Below, piece after piece: positions 8,046 to 16,782 of a stretch of DNA of 64,000 nt. The notes under the pieces were generated by a model. The model ran no database searches and was not told the DNA's origin. It saw nothing but the letters and a program-made list of their open reading frames with translations. Each line of letters starts with the position of its first letter. The stretch's first letter is position 1. The stretch is from Acidobacteriota bacterium (GTDB lineage Bacteria > Acidobacteriota > Terriglobia > Acidiferrales > UBA7541), in contig QHYZ01000046.1 of the NCBI GenBank assembly GCA_003225295.1, positions 1-64,000 of the forward strand. Direction: 5' to 3'. The position numbers and the translations under genes were made by a program.

Positions 8046-10139
8046 ATGAAACAAGCGTACAAGGAAGCCTTCCTAAAAGCCCTAGACAAGGCCTATCCAG
8101 GTTGGTCTGGCGAGGCTCCTACGACAAAGTCTTCGGCTTCTGGAAGGACCGATAGAAATGTTACCGGCGCTGTGTCCGGTGGGCCAAAGCCGCCTAGGGG
8201 AACCGCGCACACAGGCCGCGAATCTCGGCAAACGCCGCACGCCCGGTCAGAACGGCACGCTTCGAGAGTAGGAGACGGACGAGAGATGCTAGGCCAGTCT
8301 AAATTGCAGAGCGGCGAAAAAGGAAGCGTTCGCTTCGTCCTGCCTCTTTTCCTTGCCCACTGGAGAAAGATCTTACTCGCGCTTCTGGCCATGGTTCTGG
8401 ATGCCGGGCTGGCCGTCATGCGCCCTTGGCCTCTCAAGGTGGTGATTGACCGCGTGCTTTCCCATAAACCGAGCCGCGTGCCTCTAATCCACCAGTGGCT
8501 GGACAGCGCACCGTTCACGAGGACGCAAATCCTGTACGGTTCTTGCGCGACAGTACTCCTCATCGCGCTCGTCACCGGGCTAACCACTTACTGCTATACA
8601 CGGCTTCTAGGCAATGTCGGCCAGCGCTTCGTCTTTGAGCTGCGGCGGGACCTGTTCGCGCACATGCAACGGCTGTCCCTGCGTTTTCACGACGCGCAAA
8701 AGACCGGCGACTTGACTAGCCGGTTGACCTCCGACATTCAGTCCATTCAGGACTTTATTGGCAGCGGCGTCATCGCTTTCGCCAGCAACACGCTGTTGCT
8801 GAGCGGCATGGCTGCGCTGATGTTCTGGCTGAACTGGAGGTTCGCGCTCGCTACGCTCTCGATCGCCCCGCTCATGTTCTGGATCGTTTATCGGAACAAG
8901 CGCCTGATCAAGCGCGCAACGCGCAAAGCGCGCGTCAGCACAGGACTGCTGGCTTCCCTGGCTCAGGAAACACTGGCCTCCATTCGCATCGTACAAGGGC
9001 TGGCGCAAGAGGATCAGATCGACGAACGCTTCCAAGCGCAAAGCGAAAGCAGCCTTCAGGCTTTCCTCGAGAGCGTGCGGTATCAGGCGCGCATCGCTCC
9101 GGTGGTGGATTTCTTGGGGGCCATAGGGCTGACCATGGTGATGTGGTACGGGGCCAAGAGCGTACTCGCCGGTCAGCTCACAACCGGGGACGTGGTTATT
9201 TTCTTTGCCTACGCAAATAACTTCTACAGTCCCATGAAGTCCATATCGCGTTCGACGAACACCTTCACCAAAGCCAGTGTGGGCGCCGAGCGAATCGTGG
9301 AGGTTTTGCAGCATGAGAGCGATGTCAGAGACCGCCGGCGTGCGCGGGCGGCGCCCCAATTCAAGGGCGCGATCGAGTTTCGGGGCGTGTCGTTTGAGTA
9401 CGAGCCAGGCTCGCTGGTTCTCGCGCATGTCAACCTGAGCATCGCGCCGGGCCGGAAACTGGCCATTGTGGGGGGGACCGGAGAGGGGAAGAGCACGCTG
9501 GCGAGCTTGGTTCCGCGCTTCTACGACCCTAGCGCGGGCGCGGTGCTGATGGACGGAGAAGACATTCGGAATTATTCCCTTCAATCGCTCCGTGAACAGA
9601 TTAGTTTGGTACTTCAGGACTCGTTACTTCTTAGCGGTACCATCCGGGACAACATCGCATTCGGCCGGACCGACGCAACTGACGAGGAAATCCGCGCCGC
9701 CGCCGCAACCGCAAACGCGGACGAATTCATTCGCCGGCTTCCGGCAGGCTACGAGACGCCCGTGGGAGAACGGGGAACCACTTTATCGGGAGGCCAGAAG
9801 CAGCGCATTGCCATCGCCCGCGCGGTGCTGCGCAACGCGCCCGTTTTGATTCTGGACGAACCCACAAGCGGTCTGGATGCCGTCGCCGAGCACACGGTCA
9901 TCAACGCGCTGGAGCGCGCGGCGGCCGGACGCACCACACTCGTCATCGCTCACCGTCTCAGCACGGTACGTCTGGCCGATCGCATTATCGTCCTCCATCG
10001 GGGGCGCATCGTCGAGGAAGGCACCCACGAAGAGCTCCTGGCCCGCAAGGGTCGGTACGCTCATCTTCATCAACTTCAGGTTGCCCCTCGCGGGTCCACT
10101 GTCTTCACTACTTCCAACGAAAGTCGAGAACTACAATGA
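8046..10139 (+). CDS. ABC exporter half-transporter (MsbA/HlyB type, fused TMD-NBD)
   Basis: A 697-residue inner-membrane exporter. An 80-residue polar N-terminal extension with a helix-forming start (KQAYKEAFLKALDKAY) precedes a six-helix type-1 transmembrane domain at about 100-400, containing intracellular-loop phrases such as KTGDLTSRLTSDIQ. The ATPase domain shows Walker A GGTGEGKST (about 474-482), the Q-loop in ISLVLQDS, signature LSGGQKQR (about 580), Walker B VLILDEPTS (about 600) and H-loop IAHRLST (about 633), so it should be fully active as a homodimer. In this setting it probably flips or exports a lipid-linked or modified glycan made by the upstream enzymes. ATG 8046 is chosen; ATG 8286, nearer the conserved part, is possible. 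The last codons overlap the next gene (ATGA). Confidence 0.9.
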   Translation: MKQAYKEAFLKALDKAYPGWSGEAPTTKSSASGRTDRNVTGAVSGGPKPPRGTAHTGRESRQTPHARSERHASRVGDGREMLGQSKLQSGEKGSVRFVLPLFLAHWRKILLALLAMVLDAGLAVMRPWPLKVVIDRVLSHKPSRVPLIHQWLDSAPFTRTQILYGSCATVLLIALVTGLTTYCYTRLLGNVGQRFVFELRRDLFAHMQRLSLRFHDAQKTGDLTSRLTSDIQSIQDFIGSGVIAFASNTLLLSGMAALMFWLNWRFALATLSIAPLMFWIVYRNKRLIKRATRKARVSTGLLASLAQETLASIRIVQGLAQEDQIDERFQAQSESSLQAFLESVRYQARIAPVVDFLGAIGLTMVMWYGAKSVLAGQLTTGDVVIFFAYANNFYSPMKSISRSTNTFTKASVGAERIVEVLQHESDVRDRRRARAAPQFKGAIEFRGVSFEYEPGSLVLAHVNLSIAPGRKLAIVGGTGEGKSTLASLVPRFYDPSAGAVLMDGEDIRNYSLQSLREQISLVLQDSLLLSGTIRDNIAFGRTDATDEEIRAAAATANADEFIRRLPAGYETPVGERGTTLSGGQKQRIAIARAVLRNAPVLILDEPTSGLDAVAEHTVINALERAAAGRTTLVIAHRLSTVRLADRIIVLHRGRIVEEGTHEELLARKGRYAHLHQLQVAPRGSTVFTTSNESRELQ

Positions 10140-12679
10140 ACCTAAGATACTTGTGCATGCTCATTCTCCTGGCAGCCGTATTTTCGATAGAAACGAGAGC
10201 TCAAGACGCAAAAACGGTGCGGGGAGTCGTCCATGACCCCGACAGCACCGCGGTGCCGGATGTCAATGTTGAGCTGACCGCCGCGACGGGGGGGCAGCCC
10301 CTCACCACGACAACCGACGACGAAGGTGCCTTTGCATTTAAAAATGTTCCGGCGGGCGAGTACGTTCTGCGAGTGAGCCTACCGGGCTTCAAAGAAGCGC
10401 GACTGCCCGTCACCGTGGGTGCGACACCTCCGCGGCCCATCCGGGTGAAATTGAAACTATCGACCGTTGCAGAAAACGTGACCGTAAGAGCTAGCAATCA
10501 ACCAATTCTTCTCGCAGAAGAGAATCACAACGACGTTCAGTTCAATGAGCATATGACGATGAACGTGCCGACAAAGAATGGAGATCCGTTGGCTGTCCCC
10601 TCCCTGTTTCTTGCGCCCTCAGTATTCGGCAACGGCTCCAGCGGCCCGCAAATTGTCGTGGATGGAGTTGTGACCAGCTCTCTCGATTTGCCCTCGACGG
10701 GCGTGAAGAACGTGGCCGTAGACCAAAATCCCTATTCGGCCGAATTTGGCCGACCGGGCAAGGGGCGGCTGGAGGTCACGACCAAGCGCGGCGTCCACAG
10801 CCGCTACCGAGGCAATTTGCTCATGATATTCCGGAATTCCGCACTGGACACAAAGAATGCTTTGGCTTCGGTTCGTCCTCTGCAACAGCGCGGAATAGGC
10901 GAGGCGGAATTCGACGGGCCGATTTCCAATAGCGCAACTTTCCTGCTGTCAGCGCGCTACCACGTGTTCAACGACAGTTCGGTTGTTTCCGCATTGACTC
11001 CCTTGGGGCCTCTGACAGAGAACGCCAGAGCTCCGGTGCACAGTTTGCACCTGTTTGGCCGAATTGACGAGCGACTGACTCCCTCTCAAAGGATATCTGT
11101 CTTGTACAAATTTCTGGACCGCACGCTCGATAATCAGGGGATCGGCGGTTTCAATCTGCCCGAACAGGGAACCAACATCTTCAACCACGAGAACGAAGTC
11201 AAAATTCTGCAAACCGCAACGCCCTCAGCCAGCATTTGGAACCAAGTGCGCTTGACCTACAAGGAGGAGCGGCAAAGCACCGCCAGTGCCAACAACCAGC
11301 CCGCGCTGCTTGTGCTCGGCGCCTTTAATTCCGGCGGTGCGCAGATTTCCAATCGTGTAACGGAACGGATGGCAGACATCGAAGACGTAGCTTCCGTCTT
11401 CCACGGCAAGCACGGTTTCCATTTTGGCGGCGGAATCCGACCTAGATTCTTTAACGCCGAGGACAGCTCGAATTTCGGCGGCGCGTTTACTTTTTCAAAC
11501 TTGAGCGACTACGAGAACGGCATGCCTGCTCTCTTTACGATGAACACGGGCACCCCGACGGTGAGTTTCGATCAGCATGAGTTCTTCACGTTCTTTCAAG
11601 ACGACATCCGCGTGCGGCCTTGGTTTAGCGTCATGCTCGGGCTGCGCCATCAGTTCCAATCGAACGTTTCCCACTACCAGGACTTCGCTCCGCGGCTCGC
11701 CTTCGCCTATGCTCCGCGAAGAGGACAAACCGTCGTGCGGGGGGGCTTCGGCATTTTCTACGAACGCCAGCCCGTGAGCATGGAGCAACAAAGCCTTCTC
11801 TATGGCGGGTCCGCGATCCGCCAAATCGTCATCTCTAGTCCCAGCTATCCGAACCCATTCCTTGGAGTAACACCTGCGCAGGCCACGCCCAGCATCGTGA
11901 CCATGGACTCTGGCATCCGCCTTCCTTATCTGCTGCAGGGAAGCCTGGCGGTTGAGCGAAGGTTGGGGCACGGACAGAATTTCCTAACGTTGGAATTAAT
12001 GACCGTGCGTGGCGTGGCACTATACCGCACACGAGACGTCAACGCTCCCCTTCCGGGAACCATGATTCTTCCGGATCCCAACTTCATCAACATTAATCAA
12101 TTCGAGTCTACGGCAACGTCACGAAGTTATAGCGCTGCCATAACCTACAAAGGTCATCTCCGAAAAGCGGACATCGTGGCCCAGTACACCCTGTCGCGGA
12201 GTTTGGACAGCGGCAGCAGCATGTTTTCTCTCCCTGCTAATAACTACGACTTGCAGGGCGAATGGGGCCGCTCGGATTACGACCGCAGGCATCGCCTCAA
12301 CCTTGTGCTCTTATACAGTCTGCCTGCGGGCTTCCGTGCGGCGGGTATCCTCAACGTGTGGTCCGGTCGCCCGTACAACATTACTACTGGAATAGATTCC
12401 AATGGGGATAACGTCTTTAATGATCGGCCGCTCGGGCTTTGGCGCAATGCCGGCCGGGGTCCCGGGTACACGGACGTCGACTTCCGGCTGGCGCGGCGCT
12501 GGCGTCTGGCGCACCGAGAGCACCCGCCCTCAATCGAGTTCGCAGTGGATGCTTTCAACGTCTTGAACCACGTCAATTTTGAGAATTACGTTGGCACCTT
12601 GACGTCACCGTTCTTCGGACGGGCCAATGTAGCCGATTCCGCGCGACAGCTCCAGCTGAGCCTGCGATTTATCTTCTGA
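10136..12679 (+). CDS. Oar-like TonB-dependent outer-membrane receptor
   Basis: An 847-residue outer-membrane protein. A signal peptide (MNLRYLCMLILLAAVFSIETRAQ) is followed by a carboxypeptidase-regulatory-like beta-sandwich (about 28-110, with GVVHDPDSTAVPDVNVEL and FAFKNVPAGEYVLRVSLPGF), a plug-like region (IVVDGV...NPYSAEFGRPGKGRLEVTTKRG) and a long beta-barrel ending in LSLRFIF with the terminal Phe expected for BAM insertion. It is somewhat shorter than typical Oar proteins (about 1000-1200). ATG overlaps the ABC gene stop, so the two are probably made together. A receptor coupled to an exporter may move a product across, or take it back through, the outer membrane. No TonB-box was identified with certainty. 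Confidence 0.82.
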   Translation: MNLRYLCMLILLAAVFSIETRAQDAKTVRGVVHDPDSTAVPDVNVELTAATGGQPLTTTTDDEGAFAFKNVPAGEYVLRVSLPGFKEARLPVTVGATPPRPIRVKLKLSTVAENVTVRASNQPILLAEENHNDVQFNEHMTMNVPTKNGDPLAVPSLFLAPSVFGNGSSGPQIVVDGVVTSSLDLPSTGVKNVAVDQNPYSAEFGRPGKGRLEVTTKRGVHSRYRGNLLMIFRNSALDTKNALASVRPLQQRGIGEAEFDGPISNSATFLLSARYHVFNDSSVVSALTPLGPLTENARAPVHSLHLFGRIDERLTPSQRISVLYKFLDRTLDNQGIGGFNLPEQGTNIFNHENEVKILQTATPSASIWNQVRLTYKEERQSTASANNQPALLVLGAFNSGGAQISNRVTERMADIEDVASVFHGKHGFHFGGGIRPRFFNAEDSSNFGGAFTFSNLSDYENGMPALFTMNTGTPTVSFDQHEFFTFFQDDIRVRPWFSVMLGLRHQFQSNVSHYQDFAPRLAFAYAPRRGQTVVRGGFGIFYERQPVSMEQQSLLYGGSAIRQIVISSPSYPNPFLGVTPAQATPSIVTMDSGIRLPYLLQGSLAVERRLGHGQNFLTLELMTVRGVALYRTRDVNAPLPGTMILPDPNFININQFESTATSRSYSAAITYKGHLRKADIVAQYTLSRSLDSGSSMFSLPANNYDLQGEWGRSDYDRRHRLNLVLLYSLPAGFRAAGILNVWSGRPYNITTGIDSNGDNVFNDRPLGLWRNAGRGPGYTDVDFRLARRWRLAHREHPPSIEFAVDAFNVLNHVNFENYVGTLTSPFFGRANVADSARQLQLSLRFIF

Positions 12680-12914
12680 GACTCTCCGTCAGGTTAGGGA
12701 CCTGTACTAGAGGGCAGGCAGGGGGAGGGCCATTTTCTGGCCGCCTGGCCAGTTGGCGGTTTACCGTCGGTGATCTAACCTGTTCGCGGCAATCCAGCCT
12801 AGTAATTGACGAGCCAGCGTGGGTGGTTCGTTGAGGTTCGTTCCCGGTCAATTGCCCTTTCTGGTTCCAAGAAGCCGCGCGCCGGGGAACACATTCTGAA
12901 AGAGAGATGTGATC

Positions 12915-14612
12915 ATGAACCGTTTGGGCGCGGTTTTGTGTGTGCTGCTTTTCGCAATCGGGATTGTGAGTGCTGGATGCGGAGGATATGTCTCCGCAAC
13001 GAACCCTGGAGCTCCACTAGCACCTTCCATCACCATCGAGCCGGTCAGCCAGACAGTGACGACCGGGCAGACGGCCACGTTCACTGTGGTAGCGGCGGGC
13101 ACTGCACCGTTGAGCTACCAGTGGAGGAAGAGTGGGACGGCCATCAGCGGGGCGACCGCATCGACCTACACCACGCCAGCGACGACCTCAGCGGATAACG
13201 GCTCGCAGTTCACCGTGGTGGTCAGCAACACCGCGGGCAGCGTGACCAGCAACGCAGCCACGCTCACGGTCAGTGCCGCTGCAGTGGCGCCTTCGATCAC
13301 TACACAGCCGGCCAGCCAGACAGTGACGGTAGGGCAGACGGCCACGTTCACCGTGGTAGCGGCGGGCACCGCACCGTTGAGCTACCAGTGGAGGAAAGGT
13401 GGCACGGCCATTCTGGGAGCGGCGTCATCGAGCTATACCACGCCAGCGACGACCTCAGCAGATAACGGCTCGCAGTTCACCGTGGTGGTCAGCAACGTAG
13501 CGGGCAGCGCGACCAGCAATGCGGCCACGCTCACGGTGAATCCGGCACCGTCCCTGCAGATCACGACCACTAGCTTGCCCAGCGGCCAAGTGCAGACCCC
13601 CTACAGCGCCAGTTTGCAGGCCACCGGCGGGACCCCACCCTACACTTGGTCGGTTATTAGTGGCCAGCTCCCTAATGGACTGAGCTTGTTATCTTCGAAC
13701 GGAACGATCTCGGGGACCCCAACGCTCTCCGGTACATCCACCTTTACCATCCAAGTGAACGACAACGCCGGGGGCTCAGCCTCTGCTGGGCTTACGATCA
13801 ACATTGGCACGACGCTTATGCCCAGCTTCGGGCACGTCGCGATCGTCGTCTTGGAGAACACCAACTACGCTAGCATGGTTGGCAGCGCGTCCATGCCGTA
13901 CTTCAATAGCCTGATCAATCAATACGGCCTTGCAACGCAGTACTACGCGAACACGCACCCCTCGATCGGCAACTACTTTATGATGACGACCGGACAAGTC
14001 CTAACGAATGATGACAGCCAGACGCCGTCGAGCTTCCCCGTTTCGGGCGACAACGTCGTGCGCGAGCTTCTCGCCGCTGGAAAGACATGGAAGTCCTACG
14101 CGGAGGATCTGCCCTCCGTCGGTTACACCGGCGGCAATACAGGCAACTACGCAGTCCGTCACAATCCCCTGGCCTACATGACCGACGTGCAAAACAGCTC
14201 GGCACAAAAACAAAACCTTGTCCCCTTCACTCAATTCGTGTCCGATCTAGCCGGCGGCAATCTACCCAACTATTCGTTTATCGTCCCAAACCTCTGCAAC
14301 GATGGGCACAACTGCCCCCTCACCACAGTTGACCCCTGGCTGCAGACTAACATTGACCCGCTGATTAAGAACCCTACGTTCCAAACGGATGGACTACTTA
14401 TCATCGTATGCGACGAATCAGAAAACGATAACACAAACGGCGGAGGCCGTATCCCTGCGATTATCATCAGTCCGGCGTTTTCTCGCGCTGGTTATCAATC
14501 CACCACGCTCTACCAGCATCAGAGTGTCCTTCGCCTGATGCTCGAAGGCTTGGGTGTCAAGACACTCCCCGGGGCCGCCGCCACTGCGCCGGCGATGTGG
14601 GAGTTCTTCTAG
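12915..14612 (+). CDS. Lipoprotein with Ig-like repeats and a phosphoesterase domain
   Basis: A 565-residue secreted protein. Its signal peptide ends in a lipobox (VSAGC, Cys about residue 23). Two Ig-like domains follow, each about 89 residues and almost identical (SQTVT.GQTATFTVVAAGTAPLSYQWRK), then a putative-Ig (He_PIG) domain with PPYTWSVISGQLPNGLSL and GTISGTPTLSGT. The C-terminal part (from about 310) resembles the AcpA/PI-PLC-like phosphoesterase family: HVAIVVLENTNYASM, NTHPSIGNYFMMTTG, YSFIVPNLCNDGH, a late LIIVCDESENDN and YQHQSVLRLML. It likely cleaves phosphomonoesters or phosphodiesters outside the cell. ATG 12915 is preferred over GTG 12909, with a GAGAG site just upstream. It stands alone after a 235-base gap. 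Confidence 0.82.
   Translation: MNRLGAVLCVLLFAIGIVSAGCGGYVSATNPGAPLAPSITIEPVSQTVTTGQTATFTVVAAGTAPLSYQWRKSGTAISGATASTYTTPATTSADNGSQFTVVVSNTAGSVTSNAATLTVSAAAVAPSITTQPASQTVTVGQTATFTVVAAGTAPLSYQWRKGGTAILGAASSSYTTPATTSADNGSQFTVVVSNVAGSATSNAATLTVNPAPSLQITTTSLPSGQVQTPYSASLQATGGTPPYTWSVISGQLPNGLSLLSSNGTISGTPTLSGTSTFTIQVNDNAGGSASAGLTINIGTTLMPSFGHVAIVVLENTNYASMVGSASMPYFNSLINQYGLATQYYANTHPSIGNYFMMTTGQVLTNDDSQTPSSFPVSGDNVVRELLAAGKTWKSYAEDLPSVGYTGGNTGNYAVRHNPLAYMTDVQNSSAQKQNLVPFTQFVSDLAGGNLPNYSFIVPNLCNDGHNCPLTTVDPWLQTNIDPLIKNPTFQTDGLLIIVCDESENDNTNGGGRIPAIIISPAFSRAGYQSTTLYQHQSVLRLMLEGLGVKTLPGAAATAPAMWEFF
13045..13545 (+). repeat. Two-copy tandem repeat of 267 bp inside the lipoprotein gene
   Basis: The segment beginning AGACAGTGACG at 13051 recurs at 13318, an offset of 267 bases (89 codons, one Ig domain). 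The two copies differ at only scattered positions, including silent ones such as CACTGC versus CACCGC. This indicates recent in-frame duplication or ongoing gene conversion of an Ig module. Confidence 0.85.
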
Positions 14613-14935
14613 GAGCCTGTCTGAAAATGGACTTCTTAAAAACTGATCCTTCGCGCGAAGCCCCCATATAGGGCTATGCGGTACAGTGCGCGTGCGCTAA
14701 CGATGGGACTGCTCGTTATCGGCCTCTGGCCGCAAGGAAACGGCTCCGGAGTCCCAATGACGAAAACGTAGATCAGCCACGGCGATTGCGTCCCAAGACC
14801 CTCTCGTCTAGCGCTCGCCAATTTCCCCTCCTTGCATCAAAATAAGATCTGCCGTTGGGGAGGACTACCCACCCGCTCTTACCGCGCCCTTCCTGCTCGG
14901 CTTTTCAACTCTCACGCTCGAAAGGATCGATTCCG
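14613..14935. other. Intergenic, no gene seen
   Basis: About 320 bases lie between the lipoprotein and the beta-barrel gene. Short open frames here have no ribosome sites or protein-like composition. No terminator with a T-run was found. Confidence 0.5.
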
Positions 14936-15436
14936 ATGAAACGCCTGCTCCTGCTTAGCTTCGTACTGTTTCTCTTCGCGCTTCCGTCACACGCCCAGTC
15001 CGTCGACGCCTCCGTCAGTTACTCCTATTTCCGCCTGGGCGGTTCCGGAGGCATCAACCAGAACGGCATTAGCGGCTCTGTCGCCTATAACCCCAACCGC
15101 TGGCTCGGTGCCGTCGGTGACTTCGGCGGCTACCACGCCTCTCCGGGCGGCATTTCCCTCAACACCTACACCTACCTCGTCGGCCCCCGTCTGTCTTTGC
15201 GCAACCCCACCAAGGTCACTCCCTTTGCGCAAGTCCTGCTTGGCGGGTCGCGTTTGACGGCTGCTTCCGGCGGCGGCTCGTCGAACCAGTTTGCCTATAG
15301 TTTCGGCGGCGGCGTGGATATCGGTCTTCTTCCTCACCTCGCTTTGCGCCCTCAATTGGACTACGTCGGCCTGCGCAATTCCGTCCAGACCGCCAATTGT
15401 GCGCGAGCCTCGCTCGGCTTCGTCGTCCATTTCTGA
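14936..15436 (+). CDS. Small outer-membrane beta-barrel protein
   Basis: A 166-residue protein with a clean signal peptide (MKRLLLLSFVLFLFALPSHAQS, cleavage about residue 21). The mature part alternates hydrophobic and polar residues in short strands (VDASVSYSYFRLGG, VGPRLSLRN, FAQVLLGGSRL, YSFGGGVDIGLL, LALRPQLDYVGLR) and ends in GFVVHF with a C-terminal Phe. This is the pattern of an OmpA/OprF-like eight-strand porin-fold protein. It probably has a structural or surface role, with no enzymatic motif. The frame is open upstream to 14855, but the ATG at 14936 directly begins the signal peptide. It appears monocistronic. Confidence 0.75.
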   Translation: MKRLLLLSFVLFLFALPSHAQSVDASVSYSYFRLGGSGGINQNGISGSVAYNPNRWLGAVGDFGGYHASPGGISLNTYTYLVGPRLSLRNPTKVTPFAQVLLGGSRLTAASGGGSSNQFAYSFGGGVDIGLLPHLALRPQLDYVGLRNSVQTANCARASLGFVVHF

Positions 15437-16092
15437 CGCCATCGCGGACCGTCGTTACAGGGCCGGTTGGGCCCACTGTTTCGGCCTCGCTCGGGTCGCT
15501 CCACGGAAATAAACTCGATGTCTCAATTCTCTCCCCGCTTTTCCGGCAGTTGGACTGCACTGGGCGCGGGCCGGGCGGGGCGCGACGAGTAGAACTCCCC
15601 CCTAGTTCCGGGGTCGCTCTACCATGAGTTCAGCAATCTGCCTTGGCCTTGGGTTACCCTTAGCAAAAATAGTGAGCAAGTACGGCTTGATTTTTCCAAC
15701 AGATTGCGCATTCGTGCCGAAAAATTCGCCAATTGGCACCTCAGCATCGACCGTTAAATCAACCAGCTTCCTTCGTATGTCCCTCGTTACCAATGTGTTG
15801 CCTCAAGTCTGAGGCCTCGGGCAAAACGGTACACTACGTGCTTCCGCAAACTAGAGAGGAATTACTGAACCAATCCACCCTCCAATCGTGGTGTCCAGAC
15901 CCAGAATTCTGAGCACCGTAGGGACCACTTCCTCAGGGCAATGGTCAGTCAACCACTGGAACCGAGCCGGTATGTGCCCGGAAAGTGGCGCGGCTAAGCT
16001 TTTGTTTTCGGAGACGAATGTGTCCGACCGTGAGAGCGCACGCTAAGAGTATTCCCTCTTGAAATAGCCGCCCTATGCTGAAAGGAAACAAC
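15437..16092. other. Largely gene-free stretch with one weak minus-strand candidate
   Basis: About 650 bases with no confident gene. The only protein-like reading is the small minus-strand frame described separately. The sequence is less GC-rich than its surroundings around 15640-15780. I see no RNA gene, inverted repeat pair or mobile element. Confidence 0.4.
15602..15793 (-). CDS. Possible 63-aa hypothetical protein
   Basis: A minus-strand frame starting at TTG 15793, with GAGG seven bases upstream, encodes 63 residues with a plausible composition (RRKLVDLTVDAEVPIGEFFG, VGKIKPYLLTIFAKG, QIAELMVERP). It has no ATG and no recognised domain. It may be a remnant of a larger gene or a chance frame. 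Confidence 0.22.
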   Translation of the reverse strand: MVTRDIRRKLVDLTVDAEVPIGEFFGTNAQSVGKIKPYLLTIFAKGNPRPRQIAELMVERPRN

Positions 16093-16413
16093 ATGAAGAG
16101 GCAAAAGGCTTCCTCATTCGTTCTACTGCTAATCGAAGTGGTATTCACTCTGTTCATCGCTGGAATCGTGGTGCCGAGTCTCTTCCGGTCTGTTTTGGCC
16201 ACCCAAGAGGCTTTGGCTGCAGGTTCTCTCCGTACAATCGACATCTTAGGGATTACATTCTCGTACACGACGCAAAACGTCGAATTTGCCATCTTGGGCG
16301 CCTTAGTCGGCACCATGTTAGCCTTTGCCATCCACTTTCACGGCACTGCGCCCACAAATACAACATCCACGCAAACAACCACTCTGCAGGCGGCGCCCCT
16401 AAGACATCCATAA
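16093..16413 (+). CDS. Small membrane protein, unknown
   Basis: A 106-residue protein with two predicted transmembrane helices: VLLLIEVVFTLFIAGIVVPSLF (about 10-31) and FAILGALVGTMLAFAIHF (about 65-82). A Thr-rich tail (GTAPTNTTSTQTTT) follows the second helix. ATG 16093 is preceded by AAAGG at a good distance; ATG 16075 would add six residues. It belongs to no family I recognise, and its neighbours give no functional hint. Confidence 0.55.
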   Translation: MKRQKASSFVLLLIEVVFTLFIAGIVVPSLFRSVLATQEALAAGSLRTIDILGITFSYTTQNVEFAILGALVGTMLAFAIHFHGTAPTNTTSTQTTTLQAAPLRHP

Positions 16414-16782
16414 TAGGTCCTGCGGGCCACGGGTGGTTGCGCGAACCAGAAATTCCGTTAGAGAAGCTGGGTGGCGTGTGGACTACGTGGGTAGGTAAGA
16501 TCTGGCCCACAAAGTGGTTCGGCAGTTAAGGCCGTTTTTCTCGTCAAAATGTCCAACGCTAATCGTGTGGCGGGTATCGAACCTGCTGCGTAGATACGAC
16601 CACTGGCGTCCTTCACGTAGTGGTCGATCGTTTTTCGCGCTACAAAGTTCACGACGCCGGGATTCGCTTCACCGGGCTTCCCCCTTGCAGTGACACTTTT
16701 ACTTGACTTGCTGCGTGGCGGGCCCGTTTTGCACTGGGCCAACCACGCAGCCTTGGGGACAGGCGGTTGGGAAACTCAACAA
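16414..16782. other. Intergenic between convergent genes
   Basis: About 370 bases lie between a plus-strand small membrane protein and the 3' end of the DUF2950 gene. A minus-strand reading across it looks only partly protein-like. One stretch at 16570-16586 resembles a tRNA T-arm but has no other tRNA elements. Confidence 0.4.

Noticed and set aside
13045-13545. Direct repeats considered as a possible CRISPR or minisatellite
   Set aside because: Only two units of 267 bases, in frame and coding for Ig-like domains; no short spaced repeats.
16570-16586. Sequence resembling a tRNA T-arm on the minus strand
   Set aside because: Only a T-arm-like stem-loop with a mismatch is seen; no matching acceptor, anticodon or D arm lies at the right distance.
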